Shown: positions 1-5,703 of the stretch, piece after piece
How positions within the stretch are numbered: position 1 is the stretch's first letter
How the letters are laid out: the number at the start of each line of letters is the position of its first letter
Assembly (NCBI GenBank): GCA_020853455.1
Contig: JADYYV010000072.1
Location: 1-8,601 of the forward strand
DNA length: 8,601 bases
Reading direction: 5' to 3'
From: Alphaproteobacteria bacterium
Lineage (GTDB): Bacteria; Pseudomonadota; Alphaproteobacteria; Micavibrionales; UBA2020
Notes under the pieces: model-generated
Seen by the model: the letters and a program-made list of their open reading frames with translations, nothing else
What the model was told of the DNA's origin: nothing
The model's database searches: none
Made by a program: the position numbers and the translations under genes

Positions 1-91
1 CTTTTTTGGCGCGCTTTTCGGCGCGTTTTTCGTCGGCGGTTTTCTTGGGTGCTTTTTTGACGTTCTTTTTTGCATCCTGCGATTTAGCCAT
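1..91 (-). CDS. Lysine-rich small protein, N-terminal part only (runs off the left edge)
   Basis: An ATG at 91-89 is preceded by a clear AGGAG ribosome binding site about 6 bases upstream (minus strand), and the frame stays open to the window edge for 30 codons. The peptide starts MAKSQDAKKNVKKAPKKT and continues with alternating Lys, Arg, Glu and Ala. It is strongly basic, hydrophilic and probably helical or disordered. There is no signal peptide and no membrane segment. Short lysine-rich proteins beginning MxKSQxxKK are seen as uncharacterised genes in proteobacteria, but I cannot assign a function. It could also be the basic N-terminal extension of a longer protein. A possible -35 (TTGACC, minus strand 170-165) lies upstream but has no convincing -10. 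The good ribosome binding site and codon choice make this a likely real gene. Confidence 0.6.
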   Translation of the reverse strand, partial: MAKSQDAKKNVKKAPKKTADEKRAEKRAKK

Positions 92-180
92 GAAACTCTC
101 CTGATCCTGAATGCGCAGGCGATGTGCCTTGCGCTGCAACAAGAGTGTGCCGAAACAGCGCGCAGGTCAAGCCTTTACCA

Positions 181-861
181 TTATTTAAACAACCCCTTGA
201 TCGCGCCCTCCGCGCCGTCCAGCGCTTTGCCGACGGGTTTCATGATGCTGGCTTTGGTGGCGGCGTTGGTGGCGGCGTTCATGATGCGCGGCACGATCTG
301 GCGGGCGACTTCGGCGGCGCTGGCGGGTTTGCTCTTGGTGCCGATATCGGTCATCGTGATCGGCGGCAAATCAATCGGCTGTTCGCCGATGCCGGGCAGA
401 TGCGGCACCAGTTTCGCGTTGATGATGCGCAGTTTCCTGATGATCAGTTTCGGCGCCTCCGCCGATGCGCCGCTTTTGCCGCTGGTGGATTTGATGTTCC
501 GGCGCAGCGCGTCGATATTGGTCGCGCCCGTGCCGCCCACGTAATAGGTGACGTTCATGCCATCGACCACCACTTCGTTCAGCGTGACGACATCGCGCGA
601 AAGATCGCCGACCGCGAAGGTAATGCTTTCGGTTTTCAAAAACGTGTTGCCGTAGGGTTTCGGGTTATCGACCGTCAGCTTGCCGATCGCCGCCTTCATT
701 TCGGGCAGGGAAAAGGTGAGCGAACTGACATGCACGGGCGTGCCCAGCGCCGCCGTGCCCGCTTCCTCGATCAGTCTTTTCGCCGTGCTGTTGAAATTCA
801 GGTAAACCGCCGCCCCTGCGCCGACCAAAATCACCAGTAACAAAATCAAAAACTTTTTCAT
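181..861 (-). CDS. AsmA-like membrane-anchored protein, function unknown
   Basis: This is a protein of 226 residues if translation starts at the ATG at 861, or 229 from the ATG at 870. The 861 start is preferred because the GAAAGGA ribosome binding site (870-876) lies 8 bases before it, whereas it abuts the 870 ATG. The N-terminus (MKKFLILLLVILVGAGAAVY) is a basic tip followed by one hydrophobic helix, so it is an inner-membrane anchor or uncleaved signal with the rest in the periplasm. The body has the AsmA/DUF748-like pattern: 'LGTPVHVSSLTFSLPEMKAAIGKLTVDNP', then 'VVTLNEVVVDGMNVTYY', 'TNIDALRRNI' and 'LPPITMTDIG', which are short beta strands ending in an Ala-rich helix. AsmA-family proteins are associated with outer-membrane assembly and lipid transport, but this short version has no established role. 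It has its own promoter at 908-936 and appears monocistronic. The family placement is from remembered motif similarity. Confidence 0.8.
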   Translation of the reverse strand: MKKFLILLLVILVGAGAAVYLNFNSTAKRLIEEAGTAALGTPVHVSSLTFSLPEMKAAIGKLTVDNPKPYGNTFLKTESITFAVGDLSRDVVTLNEVVVDGMNVTYYVGGTGATNIDALRRNIKSTSGKSGASAEAPKLIIRKLRIINAKLVPHLPGIGEQPIDLPPITMTDIGTKSKPASAAEVARQIVPRIMNAATNAATKASIMKPVGKALDGAEGAIKGLFK

Positions 862-907
862 CTTCTTCATCCTTTCGTCGCGGCCTTTTTAGTCCAGCCT
901 TGATTCC

Positions 908-936
908 AGACTATCCGATATTTTGGAAAAAGTCAA
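908..936 (-). promoter_or_regulatory. Sigma-70-type promoter for the AsmA-like gene
   Basis: On the minus strand, TTGACT (936-931) is followed after exactly 17 bases by TAGTCT (913-908), which matches the three most conserved -10 bases. Transcription would begin near 900, giving a leader of about 40 bases that contains the GAAAGGA ribosome binding site. It lies just after the radical SAM stop codon, so the AsmA-like gene can be expressed separately from the upstream pair. Confidence 0.65.
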
Positions 937-968
937 GAATAAATTGCGAATTTTGCAACGTCTTGTTT

Positions 969-2075
969 TTACGTCACATAATGGCTGAAGGCTGTTTCGG
1001 GCGCTTCCGCCGCGCCCAGCGCCTCGGCCGCCAGCTGTTCGAACCGGCGCAGCACCAGCCCGCCATAGACCATTTCCGCCATCAATTCGTGGATATGGTC
1101 GATGATAACCTGCTTCACCTTCGGGTCGCGGTAGATGCGCATACAGGCCTGGCAGCGGTGGGCGTACATGTTTTCCCATTGGATCGACGGGTCTTTCTGC
1201 GCGGCCCAGGCGACGATTTTCTCCGGCCCGATTTTGTGGATGGCGTAGAGGAACAAATCGCTCTCGCCCTCCTCGATCGCTTTTTGCAGCGGGTTCTTGC
1301 CGTCGTCGGTTTTTTCGAGCGCGTTGCCGATCTGCAATTCCGCGACCGTGCGCATGCCAAGCCCGCAGCAGGCCGCGATTTTCGCGTTACCCTGCACGAC
1401 GTAATTCGACAAAACACTCTCGCAGCCTGTGCGATGCGCGACGTTGGATTTGTTGGCGTACATGCCTTCCGGATAATCCTCGATATTGTCGGGCTTCAGC
1501 GGCATCCACGGGCTGCGGATGAAGGTGAAATAGGTATCCATTTCGGATTTTGGCGCCAGCGCCGCGATTTTATCCAGCAGTTCCTGTTCGTTCACCACCG
1601 ATTTCGCGCGCAGCTCGAACATCAGCGCAACCGGCATTTTCGCGTTCACCGCCGCCTGTATGGCGTTCAGCACATGTTCCAGCGGGATAAACCGCACATG
1701 TTCGTCGCCGGTTGAATAATTGATTTCGTTCAAGCCCGCTTCCTGCAATTCGCGTATTCCAGCATCCGCTAGCTCCGGCGTTTTCGCCCATTGCGCGTTC
1801 GATACGATGCGCGTCGCCATGCCCAGACCGGTTGCGTGTTTCACGCAAGTCACAAGGTCGGCCCAGCGCAAGCTCGGCTCACCGCCGGTAAAAATAACCT
1901 GTTTCAACCCGATTTCATGCGCCCAGTTGATCGAATTGAGTCCGGTTTCCAGCGTGATTTCGTTCTTGTCATGCGGGCTGGAAAACGTGCCGCATTCCGC
2001 GCATTGCGCGTTGCAGCGATAGGTGAGCATCAGGGTGAGATTGCGGTGCGTGATCAGCTGGTGCGGTGCGGACAT
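969..2075 (-). CDS. Radical SAM protein with SPASM/twitch-like C-terminal cysteines, candidate RiPP-modifying enzyme
   Basis: A 368-residue protein from the ATG at 2075. An in-frame GTG at 2111 would add 12 residues, but it has no ribosome binding site and lies inside a hairpin, while a GGGGG tract sits 7 bases before the ATG. The CX3CX2C motif that binds the SAM-cleaving [4Fe-4S] cluster is at residues 21-28 (CNAQCAEC), with the GGEP motif at 64-67 and a 'YSTGDEH' strand near 120-126. The C-terminal half contains C218, the pair C236/C237 and C308-x2-C311, arranged like a reduced SPASM or twitch domain that could hold an auxiliary cluster. There is no signal peptide, so the protein is cytoplasmic. 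Such enzymes usually modify peptides or proteins by radical chemistry (epimerisation, thioether or C-C crosslinks). The upstream gene (2194-2724) is the natural candidate substrate. The core family is certain; the substrate is inferred from neighbourhood only. Confidence 0.9.
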   Translation of the reverse strand: MSAPHQLITHRNLTLMLTYRCNAQCAECGTFSSPHDKNEITLETGLNSINWAHEIGLKQVIFTGGEPSLRWADLVTCVKHATGLGMATRIVSNAQWAKTPELADAGIRELQEAGLNEINYSTGDEHVRFIPLEHVLNAIQAAVNAKMPVALMFELRAKSVVNEQELLDKIAALAPKSEMDTYFTFIRSPWMPLKPDNIEDYPEGMYANKSNVAHRTGCESVLSNYVVQGNAKIAACCGLGMRTVAELQIGNALEKTDDGKNPLQKAIEEGESDLFLYAIHKIGPEKIVAWAAQKDPSIQWENMYAHRCQACMRIYRDPKVKQVIIDHIHELMAEMVYGGLVLRRFEQLAAEALGAAEAPETAFSHYVT

Positions 2076-2078
2076 GTT

Positions 2079-2108
2079 AAAACCCCCGAGCATTTGAGCA
2101 TGCGGGGG
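2079..2108 (-). terminator. Terminator-like hairpin (possible attenuator) covering the radical SAM ribosome binding site
   Basis: On the minus strand, CCCCCG (2108-2103) pairs with CGGGGG (2088-2083). An inner CAT/ATG pairing, a two-base bulge and a 6-base loop complete the stem, and TTTT (2082-2079) follows. This has the form of an intrinsic terminator for the upstream gene. The G-tract in its 3' arm is also the only ribosome binding site candidate for the ATG at 2075, so the hairpin could both stop most transcripts and mask translation of the enzyme. Confidence 0.55.
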
Positions 2109-2125
2109 CACTTCTTATCAATACC

Positions 2126-2178
2126 GGGCATCGCGCTTTACCTAAAAATACTCCTTTCGTGTGCAGCGCGCGATGCCC
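2126..2178. repeat. 11-bp perfect inverted repeat between the Val-rich gene and the radical SAM gene
   Basis: GGGCATCGCGC at 2126-2136 is the exact reverse complement of GCGCGATGCCC at 2168-2178, with 31 bases between. In RNA it would form a GC-rich stem in the 82-base gap after the stop of the Val-rich gene. It could protect the 3' end of that transcript or act with the downstream terminator-like hairpin. The loop contains a purine-rich AAAGGAG on the minus strand, with no properly spaced start codon. Confidence 0.6.
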
Positions 2179-2193
2179 TTCAAGATAAATGGC

Positions 2194-2724
2194 TTAAGAG
2201 AACCAGCCCACCTGTTCGGCCACCGACTGCGCATAGTGCGACATCTGCGACATTTTGGGGCCGCCCGGCACGGGGGCGCGTTGCGCGGGCGCGGAGCGGT
2301 CATAACCGCTGACCACCGTGACCGTGACAACCACGACCACCACCGCGACGGAGGTGACAGTGAAGGCTTGCGTGAAATCGTCGCGCAGGCCGCCTGCATG
2401 GAGCGCGGGGTCGTAACCGCCGACCGCATGCATGAGTGAAGTAAATGCCTTATCCTGGAAAGCCGTGCCGCAATCCTCCGCGCTGCGGTCAAACGTATCG
2501 TGCCACTTGTTGAAATCGATATTGCCCATCGTATCGGAAAGTTTCTTGTATCCGTCCGAAATGCGGATTTCCTTTGCCGGCGTTACGTCCAGTGCCTCCA
2601 TCAGCGCGGCGGGATTGTTGAAGTACGTCTCGGTTGCGGTTTCGTCTTTATCGGTCGTCGCGTAGAAATCGGATAACTTCTGCAGACCTCCTTCCAGTTT
2701 GAATTTCAGCTTCTGTTTCGTCAT
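2194..2724 (-). CDS. Unrecognised protein with Val/Thr-rich segment, candidate RiPP precursor
   Basis: A 176-residue protein that I do not recognise as a named family. The ATG at 2724 has GAAAGGA (2737-2743) 12 bases upstream, a slightly long spacing. Residues 1-115 are soluble, mixed-charge and probably helical. Within them, 'NNPAALMEALDVTP' followed by 'KEIRISD' (about 36-57) resembles the end of nitrile-hydratase-type (NHLP) leaders. Residues 122-139 are almost only Val and Thr (TVTSVAVVVVVVTVTVVS), followed by a Pro/Gly-rich stretch ('SAPAQRAPVPGGP') and a short tail ending WFS. There is one Cys (C85). The gene sits immediately upstream of the radical SAM gene on the same strand, so a leader-plus-core precursor is attractive: runs of Val/Thr are seen in proteusin cores that are epimerised by radical SAM enzymes. 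The alternative is a small protein with one transmembrane helix near its C-terminus. I favour neither strongly. Confidence 0.7.
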   Translation of the reverse strand: MTKQKLKFKLEGGLQKLSDFYATTDKDETATETYFNNPAALMEALDVTPAKEIRISDGYKKLSDTMGNIDFNKWHDTFDRSAEDCGTAFQDKAFTSLMHAVGGYDPALHAGGLRDDFTQAFTVTSVAVVVVVVTVTVVSGYDRSAPAQRAPVPGGPKMSQMSHYAQSVAEQVGWFS

Positions 2725-3032
2725 CGTCTTTCAGTATCCTTTCGGTCGTAGTTGCAGCGTTTCGCGTCACCGCGAATTGTTCGGGTTCGGTATTTTTCGG
2801 GGGGTTTTTGTCTTTCGGTCTTCTTGGTTCTTGGCGGTGTTTCCGGTCTCCTTTCGCCGCCAGTCGTTAACTCATAATTAAATCCTTACATGGCTAAGAT
2901 GGGTCGTCAAACACATCCGGTAAAAGCCATATATTTCAGTCACTTGATTATGCTCATGTTTAACCTATGTGGTTTTATAATACCGCATTGATTCTTCCCA
3001 AGCCCTTGTAAATCCATGCTAAAAATCACGGC
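2725..3032. other. Divergent intergenic region with long leader of the Val-rich gene
   Basis: About 300 bases separate the divergent starts at 2724 and 3033, and I see no convincing gene in them. The minus-strand side (2725 to about 2880) is strikingly poor in T on the transcribed strand and rich in A, G and C. It has repeated GACCGAAAG/GACCGGAAA motifs, a TGGCGG...CCGCCA hairpin (2832-2862) whose loop carries AAAGGAG, and a start-stop mini-ORF (ATG AGT TAA) after AAGGA near 2867-2885. A TTGACG (2910-2905) could be a -35 for this leader, but the matching -10 is weak. The plus-strand side holds the chrA promoter candidate. Confidence 0.5.
2976..2981 (+). promoter_or_regulatory. Probable -10 box for the chromate transporter gene
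   Basis: A perfect TATAAT lies 51 bases before the chrA start codon in an AT-rich stretch. No good -35 stands 16-18 bases upstream (the nearest candidates are poor), so promoter strength is uncertain or an activator may be needed. Transcription would begin near 2988. Confidence 0.45.
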
Positions 3033-4334
3033 ATGATTCCCAAGCGCGACCTGTTCAGAACTTTTGCGAAAATCGGCTGTCTCGGCTTCGGCGGGCCCGC
3101 GGGGCAGATCGCGCTGATGCACAAAATACTGGTCGAGGAAAAAAACTGGATCAGCGAACAGCGTTTCCTGCACGCGCTGAATTACTGCATGTTGTTGCCG
3201 GGGCCGGAGGCGATGCAGCTGGCGACATATATCGGCTGGCTGCTGCATAAAACATGGGGTGGGATTGTCGCGGGGCTGCTGTTCGTGCTGCCGGGTTTCC
3301 TGCTGATGCTGGGCCTTGCGGCGGTCTATGCGCAGTACCATAGCGCGCCGCTGGTGGCCGCGCTGTTCTTCGGGCTGAAACCTGCCGTGCTGGTGATTGT
3401 GGTCGAAGCCGTGATCCGCATCGGCAAACGCGCGCTGACATCGACCGCCGCGAAAAAACTCGCGGCGCTGTCCTTCATCTGCATTTTCTTCCTGAATGTT
3501 CCCTTCCCGCTCATCGTGCTGGGCGCGGGCGTGATCGGATATATCGGCCGCCACAGCGCCTTCAAGCCCGCCCCGCCCGCCGAAAAACCCGCCGGACACA
3601 TCCCCAGCACCATCGACCGCATGATGGACGCTGGCCAGCTGAACCATGCCAGCCCGCTTTACGCACGCCCGCTCGGCACGCTGTTCGACTGGCTGGCGAT
3701 ATGGTTCACGCCGCTGCTGTTGTCCTATCATTTCCTTGGCGGCGCGCATATCCTGTCGCAGATCGGCGCGGCGTTCAGCAAGCTTGCGACCGTGACCTTC
3801 GGCGGCGCCTATGCCGCGCTTGCCTATGTCGCGCAGATGGAGTTGATACCGCCAGCCGACATGCTGAACGGCCTCGGCCTTGCGGAAACCACGCCGGGTC
3901 CCCTCATCCTTGTCCTCGAATATGTCGGCTATCTGGCGGCGTATAAACCGCACGGGCATCTATTCGGGCTGCTGGGCGCAACAATTGCGGCTTGGGTGAC
4001 ATTCGCCCCCTGCTTCCTCTGGATATTCCTCGGCGCGCCCTATGTGGAGCAGGCGCGCCACAACAAAACGCTGGCCGCCACCCTCTCCGCCATCACCGCC
4101 GCAGTCACAGGCGTGATTTTAAACCTCGCGGTATGGTTCGCGCTGCATACATTGTGGGCGAAGGTCGATCCGATCCGACAGACAGGCATCACTTTTTACA
4201 AGGTGGCGCAACCGGATATCGCCGCTATTGCTCTCGCTATTCTCGCAGCCGTGACGACATTCAAGCTGAAATGGGGATTGCTGCCGACGCTCGGCGTTAG
4301 CATGGCGCTTGGGCTTGCGGTTAAAGTATTTTAA
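3033..4334 (+). CDS. chrA: Long-chain ChrA-family chromate transporter
   Basis: A 433-residue polytopic inner-membrane protein of the CHR family, which exports chromate from the cytoplasm; some members serve other anions. It has the bidomain (long-chain) layout. The N-terminal CHR domain (about 5-170) has FGGPAGQIALM at 19-29 and LPGPEAMQLATYIGW at 55-69. A hydrophilic linker spans about 175-215. The second CHR domain (about 240-430) repeats the pattern in degenerate form, with FGGAYAALAYVAQ at 256-268 and ETTPGPLILVLEYVGY at 285-300. Length is normal for long-chain ChrA. The ATG at 3033 lacks a recognisable ribosome binding site but gives the expected N-terminus close to the first conserved motif. 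No chrB or other metal-resistance gene is next to it. Its TAA stop overlaps the stop of the convergent gene. The family is certain; chromate as the physiological substrate is likely but not proven. Confidence 0.93.
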   Translation: MIPKRDLFRTFAKIGCLGFGGPAGQIALMHKILVEEKNWISEQRFLHALNYCMLLPGPEAMQLATYIGWLLHKTWGGIVAGLLFVLPGFLLMLGLAAVYAQYHSAPLVAALFFGLKPAVLVIVVEAVIRIGKRALTSTAAKKLAALSFICIFFLNVPFPLIVLGAGVIGYIGRHSAFKPAPPAEKPAGHIPSTIDRMMDAGQLNHASPLYARPLGTLFDWLAIWFTPLLLSYHFLGGAHILSQIGAAFSKLATVTFGGAYAALAYVAQMELIPPADMLNGLGLAETTPGPLILVLEYVGYLAAYKPHGHLFGLLGATIAAWVTFAPCFLWIFLGAPYVEQARHNKTLAATLSAITAAVTGVILNLAVWFALHTLWAKVDPIRQTGITFYKVAQPDIAAIALAILAAVTTFKLKWGLLPTLGVSMALGLAVKVF

Positions 4335-5557
4335 GGCTGTATCATATTTTGCGAAGGCTGCCACAATTTGGCCTCTGCGCGTACCTGCGCCTTGACATCG
4401 CGAGAGACAGAATTTTCCATCTGTCCAAAAAACGAGCTCGGCCCAAAGCCGGAGTTATCTTGCACTAACATCCAGAAGTAGGCTTTACGAGAATCGATTG
4501 GCCTATTTTTACCATCTGAGTAAAAACGGACTAAAACTTGCTGATAAAAACGCTCTCCTCTTTGTGCTCTATCTAGATACCATTTTTCGAGACTCTCGAC
4601 ATTTTCAGGACACTCAGAATTGTAAATACCACAGAGATTTTCTTCATGCCGCCAACGAAACTTCTTCTCTGCCCCTCCATTACAAATATCATCACGCTCC
4701 GAGATTTTTCTGCATTCGGCGAATTTCAGGTCTTTTAGCTTTTCACCCGATGGAGCCGCCACCTCATTCCAGACCCACTCGGGATAACCGCAGCGCGCTT
4801 CTTCGAGAGTAAAATTTTCAAAATCGCCTTTGTCGTTTTGGGTGAAATAGAACGAAACATCGATACTCATATATCGATAAGAAAAATCGAAAAGCTTCTC
4901 CAGCAGGGATTGCCCTTGTTTTAAATCGTAGGCGTAACGGAACCAGCTCAAATAACGGATATCTGTTTTTGAATAAGTGTAGCCTTGCGTTCTGACCGCT
5001 TCATCAAGGTAATAGGGCGGCTTACTGATATCTGAGGTCGCCCAGAATTTTTTTGCCCAGTACGGGTCTTCCAAAATCAACTTGTAAAAAATCTTGCCGT
5101 CTGAATATACGACCCTATCCTTGAAATCTTTTCCCGGATACCTCAGCTGATATCTTTGGCGTAGAGCTTGTTTTTGGGGCTTCGCCAGGCTTCTGGCAAC
5201 GTCGCGTTGAATAGCGTCCAAGTCGGGAGGCGTTTTCGAATTTTTATCCCGCACAAAAACATAGGAAATCTCCGCCGAAAAAATATCATGCTGGTTTACA
5301 AAGCCCGCGCCCAGCTGCGCCATGACTGCGTTCACATTTGCAGCCCATGTCGCGAAGTCTTTCGCAGGTTTAATTCTATCCTCGATCAGTGCACAACCCT
5401 CGGGATAGACCCGCGCCACATTAAAATCGCCTTTTTGCGGCTTCGCAGATAGTGGCCTGAACTGCTGGGCCCAGTCATCGCCCGCGATTGCAAAATCCGA
5501 GAAAAAAGAGACGAGCAGCAAGATGACCGCGATGAATGTGACATATAGAATTTTCAT
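4331..5557 (-). CDS. Secreted protein of unknown function with a C-terminal Sel1-like segment
   Basis: A 408-residue protein from the ATG at 5557, which has AGGA (5568-5565) 7 bases upstream. A GTG at 5572 is in frame but has no such signal. The N-terminus (MKILYVTFIAVILLLVSFF) with cleavage after AIA (residue 25) is a Sec signal peptide, so the mature protein is periplasmic or exported. The mature part has many Tyr, Phe and Trp residues and six Cys (55, 256, 282, 292, 309, 316), the last five clustered, suggesting disulfides. Residues about 322-366 (SLEKWYLDRAQRGERFYQQV, then DSRKAYFWMLVQ) resemble a single degenerate Sel1-type helical repeat. I do not recognise residues 26-320. The gene is visibly AT-richer than its neighbours, with rarer codons, which may mean later acquisition. 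Its stop codon shares TTAA with the chrA stop. Confidence 0.8.
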   Translation of the reverse strand: MKILYVTFIAVILLLVSFFSDFAIAGDDWAQQFRPLSAKPQKGDFNVARVYPEGCALIEDRIKPAKDFATWAANVNAVMAQLGAGFVNQHDIFSAEISYVFVRDKNSKTPPDLDAIQRDVARSLAKPQKQALRQRYQLRYPGKDFKDRVVYSDGKIFYKLILEDPYWAKKFWATSDISKPPYYLDEAVRTQGYTYSKTDIRYLSWFRYAYDLKQGQSLLEKLFDFSYRYMSIDVSFYFTQNDKGDFENFTLEEARCGYPEWVWNEVAAPSGEKLKDLKFAECRKISERDDICNGGAEKKFRWRHEENLCGIYNSECPENVESLEKWYLDRAQRGERFYQQVLVRFYSDGKNRPIDSRKAYFWMLVQDNSGFGPSSFFGQMENSVSRDVKAQVRAEAKLWQPSQNMIQP

Positions 5558-5703
5558 GACATTATCCTGCACAAAATAATAATGTTTTTCAAACGCATAG
5601 TTATGTATTATGCAAAAATATCTGCCGTATTTATGTCTTTGTCCCGTGCCCCAAAAATGGTAAAAATAACGCGATCAAAATATACCCCGAAAGGCCGTAA
5701 AAA
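5558..5703. promoter_or_regulatory. Divergent promoter region of the secreted orphan and gyrA
   Basis: This 146-base AT-rich gap separates two divergent start codons, so it must hold both promoters. For gyrA the best candidate is TTGTCC (5639-5644) with TAAAAA (5661-5666) at 16-base spacing; TATACC (5681-5686) is an alternative -10 without a good -35. For the orphan, CATAAT on the minus strand (5612-5607) is a plausible -10 without a matching -35. The gyrA ribosome binding site, GAAAGG (5689-5694), stands 9 bases before its GTG. None of the promoter picks is strong. Confidence 0.4.

Noticed and set aside
124..840. 238-codon plus-strand frame opposite the AsmA-like gene
   Set aside because: The minus-strand gene has a signal anchor, family motifs, promoter and ribosome binding site. 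The plus frame is Arg/Asp/His-rich noise.
2076..2111. GTG at 2111 as the radical SAM start
   Set aside because: It has no ribosome binding site and lies inside the hairpin arm. The ATG at 2075 has a G-tract at 7 bases and gives the usual short lead to the CX3CX2C motif.
2940..3959. 339-codon open frame antisense to chrA
   Set aside because: It is a shadow of chrA, Arg/Gln/His-rich with no recognisable domain. It extends into the chrA promoter region only by chance.
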